A DNA stretch of 60,000 nt, from NCBI RefSeq assembly GCF_026151205.1, contig NC_087072.1:5196084-5256083 (forward strand), read 5' to 3'. Source of the DNA: Bolinopsis microptera (Eukaryota > Ctenophora > Tentaculata > Lobata > Bolinopsidae). The stretch's first letter is position 1, and each line of letters starts with the position of its first letter. A program made the translations under genes and the position numbers. Below the pieces are notes generated by a model, which saw only the letters and a program-made list of their open reading frames with translations, ran no database searches and had not been told where the DNA came from. Positions 57,201-60,000 of the stretch are shown piece after piece.

Positions 57201-59125
57201 GTTTGTCAAATAGGATATGATTGAGGAAATGTCTACGCTTTACTCGAACAAGACCCTGTTTGGGCTGGAGAATGATGCATCAAGATACGCCTGGGTAGGA
57301 TATGATCTCATACTCCTGCTGTCAACAACGATCGGGAACATCATAGTTTTAATAGCATCTATCAAGTACAAAGCCTTCAAACTGCAGAAGTCCATTATGA
57401 TTATTACCCAACATGTGGCTATAAGCGATATTTTGTGGAGTTGTACATACCAAGTGCCCCAATCCCTCACACTGATCGCTGAAGAGTGGGTTCTTGGAAA
57501 AACAATGTGCAGCACTGTTCCCCATGTAATGAATTACTTTGGAATTGTTAGTATGTATCTCATTTGTACAATGACCACGTGCAAAGCGATCACACTCAAG
57601 TTCCCTTTGAGATCCAGAGCTCTCTCAACCAAATCAGCTCACAAATTGTGTGCAATAACTTGGGCCTTAGCTCTGAATTTGCCAGTTACGCAAGTTGTGC
57701 TAAAGATTGTGGGTGAGGGATACACAACATTCAGCTACATCCGTTACGAATGTGTCTATGTGTCCCATTATTGGTTATATCTAGTGATATGTGGAATCAG
57801 CATGATTACTCCAAATATCATAGTTGTCGCTGCAACTACCTATCTGATCTATAAGGCTTCCAAAGCAGCGCGGCGCAGCAGGAACACTGTAAGGTGGCAA
57901 GGGATTATGACTACCGTTATAGTTGCAGGTGTTTATTGCCTATCCATGCTACCTAACGGGGTGCTGATTCTCAAAGAACTAATCCTGGACGAACACAACC
58001 CATCCCAGAGCTCTGCAACCGAGTACAGGTTAGCAGATTGGGTGTTGCTATTGAACCCCTTCAGCAACTTCTACATCTATATTCTGACGGTGAGAAGTTT
58101 CAGGAATTTCCTCCGGTCAAGAGTGCAACACATTACAGCGAGTATTCGGAAGGATACCATGCAACTGAATACGATTGAGAGACGAGGGTGTTCTGGAAGA
58201 ACTGATCTTACTAACGAACACTAAAGGAGTAAAGCAGTTACGCGGATATAGATATTTTGGATTGAACTAATCATATTTATCAATTGGATTATATTTATCA
58301 ATTGAATTCTTCAAACTATTTTATGATGAATAAAATACATAATAACAGGGTTTATAATAAAGTAGGTAACTTAGCAACTAAACTAGTACTGTCACCAAAC
58401 AAGACTTCTCGGCAGATGACTATGAAATGTAATAACAGTCCTTTTAGAGTTAAACTTGCAATTTCACACCGTTTCCAGGGGCAATAACAAAGGTATTATT
58501 GGTTACTCGAGAACATAAATTCCTTTTTGGACACGGAAAAAGGTATATGATTATTTAACTGAAGCCCTACAACATATTATTGTGAAACAATTTTGCGAAC
58601 TCCCTTTAGTGTTAAGCTTGGCGATATCGGCAGTTTTTATGAGTATTGATGAGTATTTTTGATGAGCACCACGCCAGAATTTTTTGACATAAGCCAATTC
58701 TTGACACGCAAAGTTTTGGTAACTAAGGTATCATGTATAAGTAAAATTTGGAAATATCCTGTAATTCTCACGAGGGATTATCAGTGATGTTATTTAGAGT
58801 GCCGCTGTTCCACTCTCATTCGACAAAAACTGTATTTACTGTATGTATTACTAATAATAAATTTACCTGTGAACTATTTCTTGAGAGTGCATGTAGACCA
58901 ATCCGCTGAGAATCTGATAAGTGTAATCTATAACCACGTTACTATTCAGCGGACCGGTCTTCTCTATCCTGTCGAACATACTGTCCCCCTCAACATACTC
59001 CATAAATATGAGAAATATGTTCTCTACTTGTTTGGTGGTGAAATATTTCACGATATTTGGGTGTGATAATCTCCGGTGTATCGTTATCTCGTTTTGGACG
59101 GTCTTCTTCTCCGTCTCATACTCAT
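45226..59125 (-). CDS. MEKK-like protein kinase, last three exons (partial)
   Basis: Exons 59125-58867, 45956-45799 and 45497-45226 join in phase and encode 228 residues. Exon 1 has the helix C Glu in VQNEITIHRR, HPNIVKYF and YTYQILSGLVYMHSQEIVHR. The join completes the Arg of VHR|DLRSKNIL; exon 2 continues with IADFGISK and GNPHWRAPELI; exon 3 adds VDVWSLGIAMFEM and a TPW segment and ends shortly after the kinase fold. The order of subdomains III to XI is complete, and the style (LIFMEYVEGDSM, YTYQILSGL) is that of the STE11/MEKK group. The Gly loop and ATP-binding Lys must lie in exons beyond the right edge. The Ser/Thr-kinase Lys of HRDLK is Arg here. The first intron (12.9 kb) contains several other genes. 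Confidence 0.82.
45505..45625. repeat. (TGTTACAC)-type tandem repeat in kinase intron
   Basis: About a dozen copies of TGTTACAC/TGTTACAT in ten-base spacing fill much of the short 301-bp last intron of the kinase gene, starting a few bases before the acceptor as read on the minus strand. This crowds the polypyrimidine region. Confidence 0.8.
46590..47390 (+). pseudogene. Decayed LINE reverse transcriptase C-terminal part
   Basis: Reading across frames gives VQAFTYLGSYIADS, then MAWSACMKLQKVWTSGISDR, AKVKCFKACI, a stop, PVLRHSSESWTL, a stop and EKRLNGCYTKLL. A shifted frame follows with AQRRARFESHCKRAESRA, and near the end HGRLPQVGRC with RAVWKKL. This order (YLGS, then GSETWTL-like, then RRxRFxGHC-like, then the HGRR-GRP-DR-W segment) is the C-terminal half of RTE/CR1-like reverse transcriptases. 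Several stops and frame changes show it is dead. It lies in the long kinase intron, antisense to the kinase. It is unrelated in sequence to the intact LINE. Confidence 0.75.
47577..48826 (-). pseudogene. Cathepsin L-like/ShKT protease, broken by one-base deletion
   Basis: This is the minus-strand twin of the plus-strand protease gene. The ATG at 48826 starts the same signal peptide and propeptide. Near 48682 the twin reads GGTGAAGATAGG and this copy GGTGAGATAGG, so one A is missing and the frame runs to a TGA at 48676-48674. Beyond that, the second frame (open 48677-47577) is otherwise complete: NQGGCGSCWTFG, RPNHAVTAVGY, LVKNSWGNAWGD, a six-Cys ShKT domain and the short Cys tail. A TATA box is intact upstream. 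It is either a very young pseudogene or a sequence error. No long alternative start would restore the signal peptide. It lies in the long kinase intron. Confidence 0.8.
48866..48872 (-). promoter_or_regulatory. TATA box of minus-strand protease copy
   Basis: TATAAAA on the minus strand, 40 bp upstream of the ATG, inside a block (ACTATAAAAACAGT) shared with the plus-strand copy. Confidence 0.6.
48873..50299. other. Intergenic spacer between head-to-head protease copies
   Basis: No gene. About 100 bp at each edge belong to the duplicated promoter blocks (AAAACAATGCG and CATTTTACA words on each side). A hairpin AAGTGGTGTCAA / TTGACACCACTT surrounds an AT-rich loop near 49600-49664. Confidence 0.45.
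50300..50306 (+). promoter_or_regulatory. TATA box of plus-strand protease gene
   Basis: TATAAAA 40 bp upstream of the ATG at 50346, in the same sequence context as the minus-strand twin. Confidence 0.6.
50346..51581 (+). CDS. Cathepsin L-like cysteine protease with ShKT domain
   Basis: A single exon encodes 411 residues, a secreted C1A (papain-family) endopeptidase. Signal peptide: 1-16 (MKFFLAICLLASYVAA). The propeptide, about 17-117, has a reduced ERFNIN-like pattern (RMRFRMFRSNAEFV). The mature enzyme starts near 118-125. Catalytic residues are Gln135 and Cys141 (NQGSCGSCW), His280 (RPNHAVTA) and Asn296 (VKNSWGSAWG). After the protease domain, residues about 353-383 form a six-Cys ShKT domain. 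Then follows an Asp/Gly linker (GDDDGGDDDGD) and a four-Cys tail (CPSGTIKCDDGVC) that looks like half of an LDLa repeat. I preferred the ATG at 50346 because it starts the signal peptide, sits 40 bp after the TATA box and matches the twin gene; an in-frame non-ATG extension upstream is ignored. It is nested in the long kinase intron. Confidence 0.9.
   Translation: MKFFLAICLLASYVAAENLRSILRSPKETLKLYSNYKAKEHLAFGSGEDRMRFRMFRSNAEFVADANEQEGSAVFALNFFSAMTGDEKKQYLGLNITGHQANSIPGPLSSSDLQADPPAKKLWTNEDAVTPVKNQGSCGSCWTFGAVGGLESRYKALSGTLRNFAEQEYLDCVYEGFRDGCNGGWPDDCYTYSQNNGGRLAATKDYWYGPVDVKCEADNKPNALIAYKITGYESLRMGERYNIAALASGSLAVAFEVTNYFQQYSSGIIKDTTCTGRPNHAVTAVGYTENFVLVKNSWGSAWGDHGFVKFARNHDNCGLFDYSTYPILKSTGNQDSNADEATTYRPSEDDEVCEDVSSYCRPDHCQSPDLIQYCRKTCNECGDDDGGDDDGDCPSGTIKCDDGVCRHEHMC
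51716..51848. repeat. Decamer tandem repeat AGTAACTTCT
   Basis: About 13 copies, nearly perfect, 135 bp after the protease stop codon. Confidence 0.95.
52135..52185. repeat. Perfect 25-bp-arm palindrome with one-base centre
   Basis: The arm TAGTAATGTGTAGCAAACAG plus TTTGA is followed by one A and the exact complement, with no mismatch across 51 bases. It lies 192 bp upstream of the GPCR start codon and would form a strong hairpin if within the 5' UTR. Confidence 0.92.
52377..53482 (+). CDS. Divergent class-A-like GPCR, paralogue 1
   Basis: Exon 52377-53325 and exon 53412-53482 give 339 residues. The junction (GTAAGA donor, TTTTTAACAG acceptor, phase 1) is chosen because it yields a tail with SRTDITEGD, like GRTDLTNEH in paralogue 2. 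Without splicing the frame stops at 53360 (327 residues). Seven hydrophobic segments are visible. Features are N-terminal NST (glycosylation), HLAVCDL in TM2, Cys at the TM3 top (NYLCFL) and ECL2 Cys (FKCTYG). TM3 ends VKLLLLKYPLR in place of DRYxxIxxPLR, TM6 has YCISVLP and TM7 NTISNFYIY in place of NPxxY. In TM1 the conserved Asn of GN is Asp (IGDTAIL). The start at 52377 fits paralogue 2; upstream in-frame ATGs precede a hydrophobic but unmatched segment. Ligand unknown. Confidence 0.82.
53483..57216. other. Spacer between GPCR paralogues with a fold-back element
   Basis: No gene supported. Short frames have neither motif nor splice context. The fold-back element at 55520-56264 is listed separately. 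Confidence 0.4.
55520..56264. mobile_element. 745-bp fold-back element
   Basis: Terminal inverted repeats of about 60 bp begin CTCAGCCGAATGATAGGAAA at the left and end with the complement at the right; both include GAGGGGCCCTGCCAAAA. The interior has repeated words (TAATTAGGTGGTAAACT at about 55818 and 55967) but no coding frame. No obvious target duplication is present. Confidence 0.72.
57217..58224 (+). CDS. Divergent class-A-like GPCR, paralogue 2
   Basis: A single exon encodes 335 residues. Alignment by eye with paralogue 1 is clear throughout: LFGLENDASRYAWVGYDL against LYGIESDALRYTWAGYFL, IASIKYKAFK against IASMKYKAFK, RRSRNTVRWQGIMTT against RRNRQSLKWQGITTS, and SNFYIYILTVRSFR against SNFYIYSLTVDSFR. 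TM1 keeps the Asn (TIGNIIVL). Cys pairs are at TM3 (GKTMCS) and ECL2 (YECVYV). TM3 ends CKAITLKFPLR, so Arg of DRY is Lys. TM6 has YCLSMLP and TM7 has NPFSNFYIY, where Pro of NPxxY is Phe. An NKT site is in the N-terminus. The ATG at 57217 is first in frame after a stop; an ATG four codons later is an alternative. Ligand unknown. Confidence 0.85.
   Translation: MIEEMSTLYSNKTLFGLENDASRYAWVGYDLILLLSTTIGNIIVLIASIKYKAFKLQKSIMIITQHVAISDILWSCTYQVPQSLTLIAEEWVLGKTMCSTVPHVMNYFGIVSMYLICTMTTCKAITLKFPLRSRALSTKSAHKLCAITWALALNLPVTQVVLKIVGEGYTTFSYIRYECVYVSHYWLYLVICGISMITPNIIVVAATTYLIYKASKAARRSRNTVRWQGIMTTVIVAGVYCLSMLPNGVLILKELILDEHNPSQSSATEYRLADWVLLLNPFSNFYIYILTVRSFRNFLRSRVQHITASIRKDTMQLNTIERRGCSGRTDLTNEH
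58225..58866. other. 3' flank of GPCR 2, no gene seen
   Basis: AT-rich; an AATAAA at about 58328 may end the GPCR transcript. The segment lies in the kinase intron just downstream (in kinase sense) of exon 59125-58867. Confidence 0.35.
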
Positions 59126-60000
59126 CTGCAATAAGTTATCTTTAGTTAATAAATATCTGATGACATTTTATTTGTAGTTTATATTCGATGACATCTTTGC
59201 TTTTTATCAGTGTAATGTTATGTCTTGACTTTGTAAATTGTATGGTAACGATCTAACGCTCTGCAAAGTTAGCACCAATTATCTCATTATAAGCTGTTTA
59301 ATATGGTAATGATCGGATGATCTCCCGCTTTATATACTTAATAGTCGCTTCTAGATCACTATGACGGAAGATCTAGAATGTATCTACTTATCAAGCGGTT
59401 AAATTAAAAACATTGAATTACTGTCAACTGCAGATCTGACCACTAACCGTACTCGGAGGTAGGAATACATTTTATAGCTAGATCTAGACCGGATCCAGGA
59501 TCTCTGTGATGGCAAACGCACCCGAAACTTCCCCTCCCAACATAGGACCAAAGAGTGTGATCGCATGGAAGGCTGTATCTTAGATTAGCGCCACCCACAT
59601 GCACATCGATCAATACATAGTCTTCTTGCGAACTCTGAATGATGGGAAGTTAAGAAATCATGCAGCGGAGTCAAAAGACAGCCAGAATTGGAGAGTTGGA
59701 GAATATCCAAGTAATTTAAAATGCAGAGCGAATCTGGCATAGGATGGAAGGAATGTGATTCGGATCGAGAAATTTGCGTCGCAACGTCGCGTGCTCTACA
59801 AAACAAACTAGTGGGAATGTTACCGCGCGCTACGTTAATAAAATCATGAATTGTGACCGAAATGGAACAACGGCCAACATGTGGCGTAGTCTTATAAACA
59901 ACTGAGACTGTCGAACCTTTGTTTTACTTAACAATAATTTAGGGTATTTTTAATAACATATTCGAATTATGATCGTTCAAATCGATCTGAGTTTATCACA
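59126..60000. other. Upstream kinase intron or 5' region, no exon seen
   Basis: The kinase exon carrying the Gly loop and the ATP-binding Lys is expected further along the minus strand. I could not place it here, so it probably lies beyond the window edge. Confidence 0.35.

Overview
The window is metazoan nuclear DNA. It is AT-rich, with GT-AG introns in several phases, a few compact genes, and a large load of simple repeats, fold-back elements and non-LTR retrotransposons. A papain-like protease with a C-terminal ShKT domain, an intron-poor divergent rhodopsin-like GPCR pair, and ISXO2/Merlin-like and LINE material point to an early-branching animal. A cnidarian is most likely, but this is inferred from gene style only and no species marker was seen.

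Layout. Bases 2-133 are the last exon of an EF-hand protein. Two minus-strand exons (2572-3377) belong to an unrecognised gene. At 3731-4597 lies a fold-back element with a decamer satellite core, followed by a 57-bp minisatellite. A secreted 18-cysteine orphan protein is at 6016-7122. Bases 7.1-15.2 kb hold no gene I can support. At 15631-18115 is a 2.5-kb near-palindrome whose loop carries a promoter and the N-terminal zinc-ribbon part of an ISXO2/Merlin-type transposase. Bases 19660-31353 are a nine-exon carbohydrate sulfotransferase gene. Its seventh intron contains an apparently intact two-ORF LINE (about 22.9-30.6 kb) in sense orientation. A second sulfotransferase gene of eight exons (36874-33573, minus) converges on the first, and a LINE ORF1 relic sits between the two. 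Bases 37.5-45.2 kb are gene-poor and hold a fold-back element, a 15-bp minisatellite and a perfect (TG)197 run.

Bases 45226-59125 (minus) are three exons of a MEKK-like protein kinase. The last intron pair includes one intron of about 12.9 kb. That intron contains a decayed LINE reverse transcriptase, a head-to-head inverted pair of cathepsin/ShKT protease genes (the minus copy broken by a one-base deletion), two paralogous class-A-like GPCR genes that lack DRY and NPxxY, and another fold-back element.

The genes do not form a pathway. What links them is local duplication (sulfotransferases, proteases, GPCRs), genes nested in introns, and heavy mobile-element remodelling. Exon joins were worked out by hand from splice sites, phase and paralogue comparison; no transcript evidence was available.
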